A stretch of 64,000 bases of DNA from Clostridium transplantifaecale (GTDB taxonomy: Bacteria > Bacillota > Clostridia > Lachnospirales > Lachnospiraceae): contig NZ_UYZY01000006.1 of NCBI RefSeq assembly GCF_900626075.1, positions 1-64,000 on the forward strand, given 5' to 3'. Every line of letters begins with the position of its first letter. Positions within the stretch are counted from its first letter, which is position 1. The notes under the pieces were generated by a model. It saw nothing but the letters and a program-made list of their open reading frames with translations, was not told where the DNA came from and did no database searches. This document shows positions 16,475 to 23,871 of this stretch, in pieces. Both the position numbers and the translations under genes were made by a program.

Positions 16475-16636
16475 TCACATACCTCCCGCTGCCCGAAGCA
16501 AAACGCCTGCAGCGATGATCCACGCGTACGCAGTCCAGACCATCATGGATTTCATCCGTTCAACCTGTCTTCCCATCTGACGGTTCCTTCGGCTTAAACG
16601 AATTACCTCCGTTCCTGCATAACAATGTCTGCCCAT
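16475..16636 (-). CDS. Small protein with one membrane segment
   Basis: A 53-residue frame starts at ATG 16636 behind a strong AGGAGGTGGAAAAG site. The first half is basic (MGRHCYAGTEVIRLSRRNRQ) and the end is hydrophobic (MVWTAYAWIIAAGVLLRAAGG), one likely membrane helix. It is the first gene on the minus strand after the divergent control region, so it would be expressed early in the tail-locus transcript. Function is unknown. Confidence 0.55.
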   Translation of the reverse strand: MGRHCYAGTEVIRLSRRNRQMGRQVERMKSMMVWTAYAWIIAAGVLLRAAGGM

Positions 16637-16664
16637 CTTTTCCACCTCCTGCATTCTATAAACT

Positions 16665-16840
16665 ACGCAAAATATTGATTATTTGATTGACTTTTTACGT
16701 TAAATATTCTAAAATCAATTATATAAATACAAATAAATCTACAATATGATAACGATATCCGCAAAATCTTGCGTAACTCATACTTTAATTATACTCAAGA
16801 TTTTACGTATGTCAAGTCTTAATTGCGCAAAATATTGAGG
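16665..16840. promoter_or_regulatory. Divergent control region with repeated CGCAAAATATTG-type operators
   Basis: Between the CI-like regulator and the leftward genes the motif recurs: ACGCAAAATATTGA (16665), CCGCAAAATCTTGCG (16759), inverted CAAGATTTTACGTA (16796) and GCGCAAAATATTGA (16824). A weaker inverted match is near 16690. The last copy lies just before the regulator start. This is the expected layout of operators for a phage-type repressor controlling both directions. Confidence 0.65.
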
Positions 16841-16847
16841 TGTAGAT

Positions 16848-17234
16848 ATGGGACTTTATGAACAGATAAGAGATATTGCAAAGGAGAAGGGTTATTCGAT
16901 TAACAGACTGGAAAAGGAATTAGGCTTTGCCAGAAGTTCAATTAATAAGTTCAATAAAAATAAACCAAGCACAGATAAAATCCGTCAGATCGCGGATTTG
17001 CTTGGTGTTTCGGTTGACCACCTGTTAAACGGAACGGATGATGAGCAGAAGGCCGGCTATTATCTGAACGAGGAGACAGCAAAAGCGGCACAGGAAATTT
17101 TTGAGAACAGGGAACTAAAGATGCTGTTTGACGCTGCAAGAGATGCAGATCCCGAAGATTTAATGGCTTTACACAGTATGGCCCTTGCACTGAAAAGAAA
17201 GGAACGTGGAAACGACGATGACACAGGATGTTAA
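16848..17234 (+). CDS. XRE/CI-like transcriptional repressor
   Basis: This 128-residue protein has an N-terminal helix-turn-helix of the Cro/CI type: YSINRLEKELGFARSSINKF, then DKIRQIADLLGVSVDHLLNG (residues about 14-60). A short helical tail follows. It is divergent from the tail genes across a region of repeated operator-like motifs, so I infer that it represses the tail locus until damage or another cue. The ribosome site GAGG lies shortly before ATG 16848. Confidence 0.85.
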   Translation: MGLYEQIRDIAKEKGYSINRLEKELGFARSSINKFNKNKPSTDKIRQIADLLGVSVDHLLNGTDDEQKAGYYLNEETAKAAQEIFENRELKMLFDAARDADPEDLMALHSMALALKRKERGNDDDTGC

Positions 17235-17631
17235 TGTAGTATTACTTGATTTCCACCATAAACGCGGCAAGGAGATGGTCGTGGAAAATGAAGATGGAAG
17301 TTACACTATATTAATCAATTCCAGGCTGGCCTACAGCGGACAGCTGGCCGCCTACAAACACGCGATGAAACACATTGAAAACAACGATTTTCAGGGAGAA
17401 AACGTCCAGTCAATCGAGTCAGCCGCGCATGAACTTATCATCCCGGAAGATGCGGAACGAATTCCATCGGCCAAATACCTGCAGCGCATCAAGGCCATCC
17501 AGGCAAGACGCCGTAAAATCCAGCGCCAGTTGAAAGAACTCCAAAATGATATGGATTATTTGCGGGATATGGGAGCTGTTGATGATTTTGCTCGGGCGGA
17601 ACAGCAGTGGCTGTATGGAAATGACTTATAA
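17206..17631 (+). CDS. ImmA/IrrE-like partner of the repressor, active-site Glu missing
   Basis: The 141-residue protein overlaps the repressor gene by 29 bases and resembles the ImmA/IrrE-type proteins that accompany mobile-element repressors (DGSYTILINSRLAYSGQLAAY, then HAMKHIENNDF). ImmA metallopeptidases use HExxH. Here the motif is HAMKH: both His are kept and the catalytic Glu is Ala. The C-terminus is a basic coiled coil (KYLQRIKAIQARRRKIQRQL). A start inside the overlap (ATG 17218, MTQDVNV) is also possible. Whether it cleaves the repressor is doubtful given the missing Glu. Confidence 0.65.
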   Translation: METTMTQDVNVVLLDFHHKRGKEMVVENEDGSYTILINSRLAYSGQLAAYKHAMKHIENNDFQGENVQSIESAAHELIIPEDAERIPSAKYLQRIKAIQARRRKIQRQLKELQNDMDYLRDMGAVDDFARAEQQWLYGNDL

Positions 17632-17674
17632 TTAAATTGCCTATGGCTTTTTAATACATATCGGAAACCAATTT

Positions 17675-17968
17675 ATGGCTATCGATATTACGGCAACTAA
17701 CAATGGAAAAAACGCTGCAACCTTTTTACCCAGCTTTAATATGGGGGATGATATCTCTGTTAAATTATTAAATCAGGGAGAATACGAGTTCACTGCATCA
17801 AATCTGCTTGGATACTGCAAAAGCCTTTATGACACAAGCGTTAACCCCTTATCAACAAAAAGCGGCATGATTGCATTCGAAGTCCCTGACTCTGTAGCAT
17901 CTGCGGACGAGGAACTTGTATTAGTAATTTCAGCCGGCAAAGATGCTTTACAAATTAAGGTTCGATAA
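17675..17968 (+). pseudogene. Probable remnant of a DUF4352-type extracellular protein
   Basis: A 97-residue frame (MAIDITATNNGKNAATFLPSF, ending ELVLVISAGKDALQIKVR) has the beta-sandwich look of the C-terminal domain of DUF4352/DUF5067 lipoproteins. It lacks the signal peptide and lipobox that such proteins carry, and no good ribosome site precedes ATG 17675. I read it as the 3' piece of a once longer gene. A terminator follows at 18108. Confidence 0.45.
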
Positions 17969-18107
17969 GCGGTCATTACATAACCGTCAATGAGCACATA
18001 GCACTACCGCTTGGAAGTGACGATACTGCTTCCGCCATTCTGGCTCTCCCTTTTGACAGGCAGAAAATTGTCAAAAGGGGATGTCAGTTAAATGTTAATC
18101 AATAGCC

Positions 18108-18139
18108 AAAAAAGGCATCCCATATGGGATGCCTTTTTT
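18108..18139. terminator. Rho-independent terminator
   Basis: AAAAAAGGCATCCCAT is followed by its complement, making a near-perfect palindrome flanked by A and T runs, so it can work in both directions. Confidence 0.85.
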
Positions 18140-18169
18140 GTAACCCTTGTCTCACAAAGGTTTCTTAGA

Positions 18170-18243
18170 CGTGCGTGAGAAGATTCGAACTCCCGACACC
18201 TTGGTCCGTAGCCAAGTGCTCTATCCAGCTGAGCTACACACAC
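18170..18243 (-). tRNA. tRNA-Arg(ACG)
   Basis: On the minus strand, acceptor GTGTGTG pairs with CACGCAC. The anticodon stem CTTGG/CCAAG encloses loop CTACGGA with anticodon ACG. The T arm contains GTTCGAA. The full cloverleaf can be drawn. Confidence 0.93.
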
Positions 18244-18506
18244 TTATTGAAGAACATTGTCCTTAACAACGTTAATCATTATATAATAATTTTCCAGGAT
18301 TGTCAACTATCTATTTCATTTTTTATCTTTATTTTTTTGTTTCCTTCCTCCCCTTCTCCCATCCGTATTATCTTAAGTTTATTTTCCTCTTCTCATTCTG
18401 CCCCTGTCACCACTCCCGGGGGACAGGTTTTTTTCCTCCGCCCCGCCTTTCATAAAGTCCATTAAAATACTGCCGCTTTTTATTCCATCTAATTATATAT
18501 GAGCTT
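18244..18506. other. Intergenic stretch before tRNA-Arg
   Basis: AT- and pyrimidine-rich DNA downstream of the histidine kinase gene. I see no gene or clear terminator hairpin. Confidence 0.4.
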
Positions 18507-21344
18507 CTATAAAAAGTTCTCAAGACAGCGATATAGAATCCCAGCATCAATCGGCTTTGTCAAATAGTCGTTAAAACCGGCCTTCAGAGCTTCCTCCCGT
18601 TCATCGTTGAAGGCGTTTGCGGTCATTGCGATAATCGGCACTCCTGCAGCATCCTGGTGTCCCAAACCCCTGATTTTCTTTGCAGCCTCGATTCCGTTCA
18701 TAAAAGGCATCCTGATATCCATCAAAATGGCATCATACCAGCCCGGAGCAGAATTTTCAAAAATGGCAACCGCCTCTTCGCCATTGACAGCGCACTCTGT
18801 CGTTATTCCTTTCTGCTCCAGCAGCATTTCTGCAATTTCTCTGTTAATCTCGTTATCTTCAACAAGAAGAATACGCGCGCTGCGAAACCTGTTTTCGCAT
18901 TCACTTCTGCTTTCTTTCCGCTCTTTCCCCCGTCTTTCTTCCATCCCCGGGGCTTTATCCGATCTTTTCATGGGGATAACAACCGTAAAGGTCGTACCTT
19001 TACCAAGTTCACTTTCCACACTGACCGTACCGCTCAAAAGTTCAACCAGTCTCCTGCTGATCGAAAGACCCAGGCCCGTTCCTTCGAATATCCGGCTCCC
19101 TCCGGAATCTTCCTGTTCAAACGGCTCAAACATCCGTTCCATAAATTCGGCCGTCATCCCGGCTCCTGTATCTGATATAATAAAACGAATAAGCTGGATG
19201 TCTTCTTTTTCCGCTTCCGCCGTGACTGAAAAAGTAATCGTTCCCTTTTCCGGTGTATACTTTAAGGCGTTACTCAAAAGATTCATGAGAATCTGATTCA
19301 GTCTCAGACTGTCACACAAATAATATGTCCCAACTTCAGGCGCAATCTCTACCGAAAATTTCTGGCTGCGCTCCTCCGCCTGGACTTCGCTGAGAGCCAC
19401 AACGCTGCGTATCACCTCTTTCAGATTCATTTCCCTAATTGTGACTCCCATCTTCCCGCTCTCAATTTTCGACATATCCAGAATATCGTTAATCAGGGAA
19501 AGTAAAAAGGTCGCCGACATATCAATCTTTTCCAGGCAGTCGAGCAGCTTCTCTTTATTCTTCGGCTTTTCTTCTCCCTCCGGCCGGTCAGCATCCAGCG
19601 GATTTTCGGCCTTAAGCGCCGTCGGTCCCTGCAGAATGTACTTGGCTATCGATGACATTCCGATAATAACATTCATTGGGGTCCTTATGTCATGACTCAT
19701 TCGTGAAAGAAAGTCCGTCTTGGCCTCATTCGCCTTCTCTGCCATGGCAAGGGCGCTCTGAAGCTCTGCCTGCTTTCTTTCCTCTTCCTTCTTCACATCA
19801 TCGACATCTCTCAGATAATACATAACCCTGATGCAGTTCGTCGTCATTTCGAGAAGCTGGATGTGCATGGAATACCAACGGTAAGTTCCCGCGGCGGTCA
19901 TGCGCCGGTATCTGGTTGTCACCTCTGTTTTTCCGCTCTCAAATTCTTTTTTCAGATTTTCCGGCTGCAGGATCCTTATGAATTCTTCCCTCTCTCCAGG
20001 ATGGATCACCGCCCCGGCCGCCCAGTCAATCTGCTCTGTAATAGACGGGACAAAACGCAGATGCTGTTCTGCCGTGTCTCCCTTCCACTGTTTCAGATAA
20101 TCGGAATACAACTCTCCTTCATAAATCTCATTGTAGGAATCATTTACCGCACGCACAAAGCGCTGATTGGCATGTTTCTCTTCTATCCTGGCTCTTGTCA
20201 GCTCATCCGTATCACGGTATGTCAACATCATCTTATCCGGAAGTCCGTCCCCATCCTTCAGAAAGGTACCTATCAGTTCACAGTAGCGGTATTCTCCCAT
20301 ACTGTCTTTTCTCCGGACTTCCACCACAATCTGCTCTTTTCCGCTTCCCATATTTTTTCTGATGTTATCGAGAGTAAAGGAATCAAAAAAACGTTTCCTG
20401 TCATGGGGGTGGATTAAAGTTTCTCCATACAGACGGTTGAACTGGCTGAACGTTTTCTCCTGAAACATAGTTTTCAACTGACCGTCACTTTTATATACCA
20501 GATACCTGCCCGAATTAAGATCCAGCATAAGAAATTCGCCGAACAAATTCATAATACAGGAAAGCAAGTCATTTTTTTCCCGTTCCAGCTGCTTTTTCTC
20601 TTCAATATTAGCAATTAAAGCAAGCATGATGATATCATCTTTATCGCCTTCCGCCATCTTTAAAGTAGTTGCATACCAATGATATCTTCCATCGGTCCCA
20701 AGTCTCCGGCATTCCATGTATCCCGTTGTTTTTCCCTGTTTAAAGCGCTCCATCATATTGTCGGGCGAGAATGTCCTTTGAAACTCGTCCCGGTCGTCAG
20801 GATGGACCTTTGATAAAATATCTTCAAAATTGACATTATCCTCATTTCTGCCCAGGTCCACCCGCCCGTTCCCCTGTCGGAATATAAGTTTGCCTCTGGT
20901 TATGTTAAAATAAATCACCTCATCATAAACCTGTGTGACCGCCTCATCCATTGTTATGTTTATGATTTTCTCTTTTATTCCACTTTCTGCGATCCGGTGG
21001 CTTTCCTCCTCGGCAAATCCGTGAGGCCTTATTGTAACGACATAGGAGGCAATTCCTTCCTCCCCCCATTCTATCGCAGATGCGTGAAACTCCACAGCCG
21101 ATCCAAAAGGATTGTCCAGACTGATTTCAGAATATGAGTTTCTGTTTTCTATCCTACTAAGGGGAAATTTCTTGCCTGACACCATCCAGACTTCATCACA
21201 AATCTGCCCTTCCCGGATTTCAGGAACTGCTTTTTTCATAGTCTCATTATAATATAAAATCCTGTGATCATCCCGCCGTATTACAAGAACAGCAGTATCT
21301 CCCAGGTTATCTAAAATATTTTTATATATTGAATCAGACCTCAT
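18507..21344 (-). CDS. Hybrid sensor histidine kinase with PAS domains and receiver
   Basis: The 945-residue protein has several PAS-like sensor domains in its first 500 residues (for example YKNILDNLGDTAVLVIRRDD at the N-terminus). Next come a HisKA dimerisation domain with phospho-acceptor His in FLSRMSHDIRTPMN (about 548) and a HATPase with N box NQILMNLLSNALKY, G1 DTGAGM and GTGLGLSISRRLVE. The C-terminal receiver (about 825-945) has phospho-acceptor Asp in AILMDIRMP and Lys in YLTKPID. There is no signal peptide or membrane segment, so it is probably cytosolic. No output regulator is adjacent. Confidence 0.9.
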   Translation of the reverse strand: MRSDSIYKNILDNLGDTAVLVIRRDDHRILYYNETMKKAVPEIREGQICDEVWMVSGKKFPLSRIENRNSYSEISLDNPFGSAVEFHASAIEWGEEGIASYVVTIRPHGFAEEESHRIAESGIKEKIINITMDEAVTQVYDEVIYFNITRGKLIFRQGNGRVDLGRNEDNVNFEDILSKVHPDDRDEFQRTFSPDNMMERFKQGKTTGYMECRRLGTDGRYHWYATTLKMAEGDKDDIIMLALIANIEEKKQLEREKNDLLSCIMNLFGEFLMLDLNSGRYLVYKSDGQLKTMFQEKTFSQFNRLYGETLIHPHDRKRFFDSFTLDNIRKNMGSGKEQIVVEVRRKDSMGEYRYCELIGTFLKDGDGLPDKMMLTYRDTDELTRARIEEKHANQRFVRAVNDSYNEIYEGELYSDYLKQWKGDTAEQHLRFVPSITEQIDWAAGAVIHPGEREEFIRILQPENLKKEFESGKTEVTTRYRRMTAAGTYRWYSMHIQLLEMTTNCIRVMYYLRDVDDVKKEEERKQAELQSALAMAEKANEAKTDFLSRMSHDIRTPMNVIIGMSSIAKYILQGPTALKAENPLDADRPEGEEKPKNKEKLLDCLEKIDMSATFLLSLINDILDMSKIESGKMGVTIREMNLKEVIRSVVALSEVQAEERSQKFSVEIAPEVGTYYLCDSLRLNQILMNLLSNALKYTPEKGTITFSVTAEAEKEDIQLIRFIISDTGAGMTAEFMERMFEPFEQEDSGGSRIFEGTGLGLSISRRLVELLSGTVSVESELGKGTTFTVVIPMKRSDKAPGMEERRGKERKESRSECENRFRSARILLVEDNEINREIAEMLLEQKGITTECAVNGEEAVAIFENSAPGWYDAILMDIRMPFMNGIEAAKKIRGLGHQDAAGVPIIAMTANAFNDEREEALKAGFNDYLTKPIDAGILYRCLENFL

Positions 21345-21487
21345 CCGTCCACCTCACAATTTAGAGAAAACAATCATCATCAGAAATTTATGATTTTATT
21401 ATACACTAAACTTTAAAGAAGTAAACTTACCTTTCTGAAAAACAGCAAATCTCACAGTTTACCGATTTTTATAAGTATCTAAACAAA
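21345..21487. other. Gap upstream of the histidine kinase
   Basis: AT-rich DNA that should hold the kinase promoter. It ends at the left inverted repeat of the IS66-like remnant. Confidence 0.4.
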
Positions 21488-21504
21488 GTAAGCGTCAAAT
21501 AACA
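21488..21504 (+). repeat. IS66 left terminal inverted repeat
   Basis: GTAAGCGTCAAATAACA. Bases just outside (AAA) also match the right end, so the repeat may be 20 bp. Confidence 0.85.
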
Positions 21505-21595
21505 TAGTGTATTTCTTTTCCTGCCATAATCCGTGATAATTACTCTTAGAGTTTTTAGAGTCTGCTCTTAAAAATCTAAAACACGGAGGTATATC

Positions 21596-21967
21596 ATGGA
21601 AGAACTATCAGCAAAGACACAAATCAATATCCAGAAATGGCTGGAAGTCATTCACCGATGCCGCGACAGTGGGCTTTCTAACCAGCAGTGGTGTGAAGAG
21701 AATGGCATTTCTTTGAAAAGCTACTATTACTGGCTCGCAAAGATCAGAAAGTTGGCGATTGAGAACCTTCCGCATAAGCGAAATGCAGGATCTGTTTCCA
21801 CGGAAGCACCGGAGACTGCAGTGTTTGCATCGATTCCGGTTATTAGCCATTGCTCTTCCAATCCCGCATCTGTTATCATCCGTTCCGGCAGTGCAGTGAT
21901 TGAGATCGCTGTGAATACGCCAGACTCCCTGATTCAGTCCGTCATTCTGGCTGCATCCAGATGTTAG
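21596..21967 (+). CDS. tnpA: IS66 family accessory protein TnpA (Orf1)
   Basis: This 123-residue protein matches IS66 Orf1. It has an N-terminal helix-turn-helix region with SGLSNQQWCEENGISLKSYYYW (about 25-46) followed by a linker and a short beta-rich end. A GGAGG site lies before ATG 21596. It overlaps the next frame by seven bases, as in functional IS66 elements. This gene looks intact although the element is not. Confidence 0.85.
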   Translation: MEELSAKTQINIQKWLEVIHRCRDSGLSNQQWCEENGISLKSYYYWLAKIRKLAIENLPHKRNAGSVSTEAPETAVFASIPVISHCSSNPASVIIRSGSAVIEIAVNTPDSLIQSVILAASRC

Positions 21968-22635
21968 GGGATCTTTCACGGGCAGAAACGATTTATCTTG
22001 CCTGTGGTTATACCGATATGAAAAAGTATCTGGGATTACAAGATGTTTCTGTTGGACACACCTTCGCAGATACTTTGTGGATGCCCTTCCAAAAGAAACG
22101 CAAAGCCGGGAAACAACCATTCCGGCACAGGCCATCAGCTACATCAATCAGCTGTTTGAGATTGAGAAAAAACTGGAAGTCCTGTCTCCCCAAGGCAGGA
22201 AGGAACAGCGTCTGATACAAGAAATGCCTGTATTAGATGCCTTTTGGTCGTGGGCTGAAGATGCATCTGCCGGAATCCTTCCAAAATCCAAACTTGGAGA
22301 GGCATTTACCTATGCCTTCAACCAGAGAAAGGGGTTGATGAATTATCTGCTGGACGGGAACTGCGCTGTCTCAAACAATCTTGCCGAGAACTGCATCCGT
22401 CCCTTTACGATAGGACGTAAGAACTGGCTGTTTTCTGGAAGCCCCAAAGGAGCAGAGGCCAGTGCAGGTATCTATACGCTGGCGGAAACGGCAAAAGTCA
22501 ATGGCCTAAACCCCAGAAAATACATTCAGTATATTTTGAGTGATATCCCCGGAACAGCATTCCAGCAGTATCCGGAATTTCTGGAAGACTATATGCCATG
22601 GGAACCTGTCATACAGAAAATATGTAGATAACCGC
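21961..22635 (+). pseudogene. Deletion fusion of IS66 tnpB start to transposase tnpC end
   Basis: The frame from 21961 starts like TnpB (MLGDLSRAETIYLACGYTDMKK) and then departs from the family. In another frame the same DNA reads YEKVSGITRCFCWTHLRRYFVDALP, a typical IS66 transposase segment. The open frame 22077-22631 continues it to the C-terminus (GNCAVSNNLAENCIRPFTIGRKN, then SGSPKGAEASAGIYTLAETAK). The join lies near GTTATACCGATATGAAAAA, a stretch compatible with both genes, so deletion at microhomology is likely. The DDE catalytic centre is incomplete. Confidence 0.8.
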
Positions 22636-22679
22636 CAACCTTGAGAAGAGCAGAAGGCTGGCGATTTTTCTATACATTC

Positions 22680-22696
22680 TGTTATTTGACGGTTAC
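22680..22696 (-). repeat. IS66 right terminal inverted repeat
   Basis: The reverse complement reads GTAACCGTCAAATAACA, matching the left end with one difference. Confidence 0.85.
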
Positions 22697-22703
22697 TTTA
22701 TCG

Positions 22704-22746
22704 CAATAAAAAAACCAGAAATCTCATTATAAGATTTCTGGTTTTT
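22704..22746 (-). terminator. Terminator of the tRNA operon (minus strand)
   Basis: Arms CCAGAAATCT and AGATTTCTGG flank a short loop, with A and T runs on both sides. It lies just past the 3' end of the split tRNA-Leu and is the natural end of the host tRNA cluster. Confidence 0.85.
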
Positions 22747-22757
22747 TGTTTCCCAAA

Positions 22758-22814
22758 TGCCGCAGACCGGAATCGAACCGGTACGAAGTTTAACCCTCGC
22801 AGGATTTTAAGTCC
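22758..22814 (-). pseudogene. 3' half of host tRNA-Leu(TAA), split by the ICE
   Basis: On the minus strand this reads from the anticodon loop (ACTTAAAATC) through the variable arm and T arm (GGTTCGATTCC) to the acceptor end CTGCGGCA. Its acceptor pairs with GCCGCAG at 57612-57618 and not with the intact tRNA at 57344. Joining the two halves at the core restores a complete 86-nt-class tRNA-Leu. Confidence 0.92.
22803..22814. other. ICE attachment site, left end (attL core)
   Basis: The 12-base core GATTTTAAGTCC is repeated in the same orientation at 57578-57589. It covers the anticodon loop of tRNA-Leu. CGCAG precedes both copies, with a two-base difference in spacing. Confidence 0.88.
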
Positions 22815-22823
22815 CTTACAATA

Positions 22824-22872
22824 GGTAGAACCTGTTGGAATACAATAGAACCCATTGGAACTTAGAACCCTT
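22824..22872 (+). repeat. Short direct repeats near attL
   Basis: TAGAACCTGTTGGAA, TAGAACCCATTGGAA and a partial TAGAACCCTT follow each other at roughly 20-base spacing just inside the left end. They could bind Int, Xis or a host factor. Confidence 0.55.
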
Positions 22873-22976
22873 AAAAAAGCCCATAAAATCAAGCATTTCC
22901 CGCATTTTTGCTCTGCTTTTCTAGTGTTTATCAGTATACCTCAAAAACTCCGGTTTGGCAACCGGAAAATGACGTC

Positions 22977-23009
22977 GGAGGGATGTTGGTGGCATTTTGG
23001 AGGGATGTT
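22977..23009 (+). repeat. Left pair of GGAGGGATGTT repeats (putative Int arm sites)
   Basis: Two exact copies at 22977-22987 and 22999-23009, starts 22 bases apart. The same 11-mer occurs twice near the other end of the element. Confidence 0.75.
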
Positions 23010-23136
23010 GGCAGAAGCGCCGGAGTGACGATACAGAGAAAACAAGACAATCATTGCAGCAGCCAGCACTTACCATTGACAGATTTTTATATGGCCGGCT
23101 TCACGCAATTCATATAAAACTGAATCACGGAAACAG

Positions 23137-23168
23137 ATAGGTGTTCCTCACGGACGCCTATTTTTTTA
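23137..23168 (+). terminator. Terminator near the ICE left end
   Basis: ATAGGTGT pairs with ACGCCTAT across a 9-base loop and is followed by seven T. It would block transcription entering from the left before the first ICE gene. Confidence 0.65.
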
Positions 23169-23196
23169 TGCCCAAAATCAAAAAGGAGGTCATCAC

Positions 23197-23718
23197 ATGA
23201 ATCTGACTGATAACGAAAAAAGGGTGCTCTATCAATTCAACGGCTACAACAAGGCCGACACCCTGGATGAAATCCGCATGGCTGCCCCTTACATGAAAAG
23301 CCGGACATTGGCGGACTCGGCATACAGCCTTATGGGGAAGCTGAAAGAACTGCCGGAGAGGGAATGTATGGAGATGGTCCAGGGCATACGCATGAATTAC
23401 CATCTGCCATATGAGCCTAAGACCGTCGGCGAGCTTCTGGCGGAGGCCAGGCAGAAATCCGGCGCCGTCAAACTGGCAGGCCATGACATTATGGCACTGG
23501 AGCGTTTTGCCCCCGATACCCGCCACATGATTGTCTTTGACGTGCTCTCCCGCGATTCCCCCGTGGGCACAAAAGGGGAACGGACGCGCCTGTTCCTTAC
23601 GGACCAGGGCTACCAGAAATCCCTGGAGAACCAGGAACGGGGTTTTATCAGGATAAAGAATCATGCAAAGGTACTTTCCGGCCACCTCCATTACGACAAC
23701 AAGGACCGTGACCTATAA
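23197..23718 (+). CDS. ICE-conserved protein, TTRAP-like, unknown function
   Basis: The 173-residue protein starts with MNLTDNEKRVLYQFNGYNKAD behind AAAAAGGAGG. Small proteins of this kind are found at one end of Tn1549-type elements, sometimes named transposon-transfer assisting proteins; this placement is recalled, not verified. The C-terminal half (RHMIVFDVLSRDSPVGTKGER) looks like a separate compact domain. Base composition is GC-rich like the transfer operon, unlike the AT-rich genes that follow. Confidence 0.55.
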   Translation: MNLTDNEKRVLYQFNGYNKADTLDEIRMAAPYMKSRTLADSAYSLMGKLKELPERECMEMVQGIRMNYHLPYEPKTVGELLAEARQKSGAVKLAGHDIMALERFAPDTRHMIVFDVLSRDSPVGTKGERTRLFLTDQGYQKSLENQERGFIRIKNHAKVLSGHLHYDNKDRDL

Positions 23719-23871
23719 AACATTTTATAAAGAATATTATTCTTTGTTTTTTTGTAATTTCTTTTCCAAAATATAACTATTAACTTGAAGCTATCAAAAC
23801 TAAGACGTATAATGTATTTAATATGTTTAAAAGCATAATACTATATTATGTTTTAGGAAAGTAGGTGTGCT

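Larger units (their letters stand above)
21488..22696 (+). mobile_element. IS66-family element with internal deletion
   Basis: The ends are inverted repeats, GTAAGCGTCAAATAACA at 21488 and GTAACCGTCAAATAACA in reverse complement at 22680-22696, with one mismatch. Inside are an intact tnpA-type first gene, the start of tnpB, and only the last third of the transposase gene. I find no matching 8-bp target duplication, which suggests age or rearrangement. The copy is about 1.2 kb compared with about 2.5 kb for a full IS66 and cannot transpose by itself. Confidence 0.85.

Noticed and set aside
18170-18243. tRNA-Arg as attachment site of the tail locus
   Set aside because: No second copy of any part of this tRNA was seen at the other side within the window, and the tail locus runs off the left edge.
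21480-22704. 8-bp target duplication around the IS66 remnant
   Set aside because: The flanks TAAACAAA and TTTATCGC do not match.
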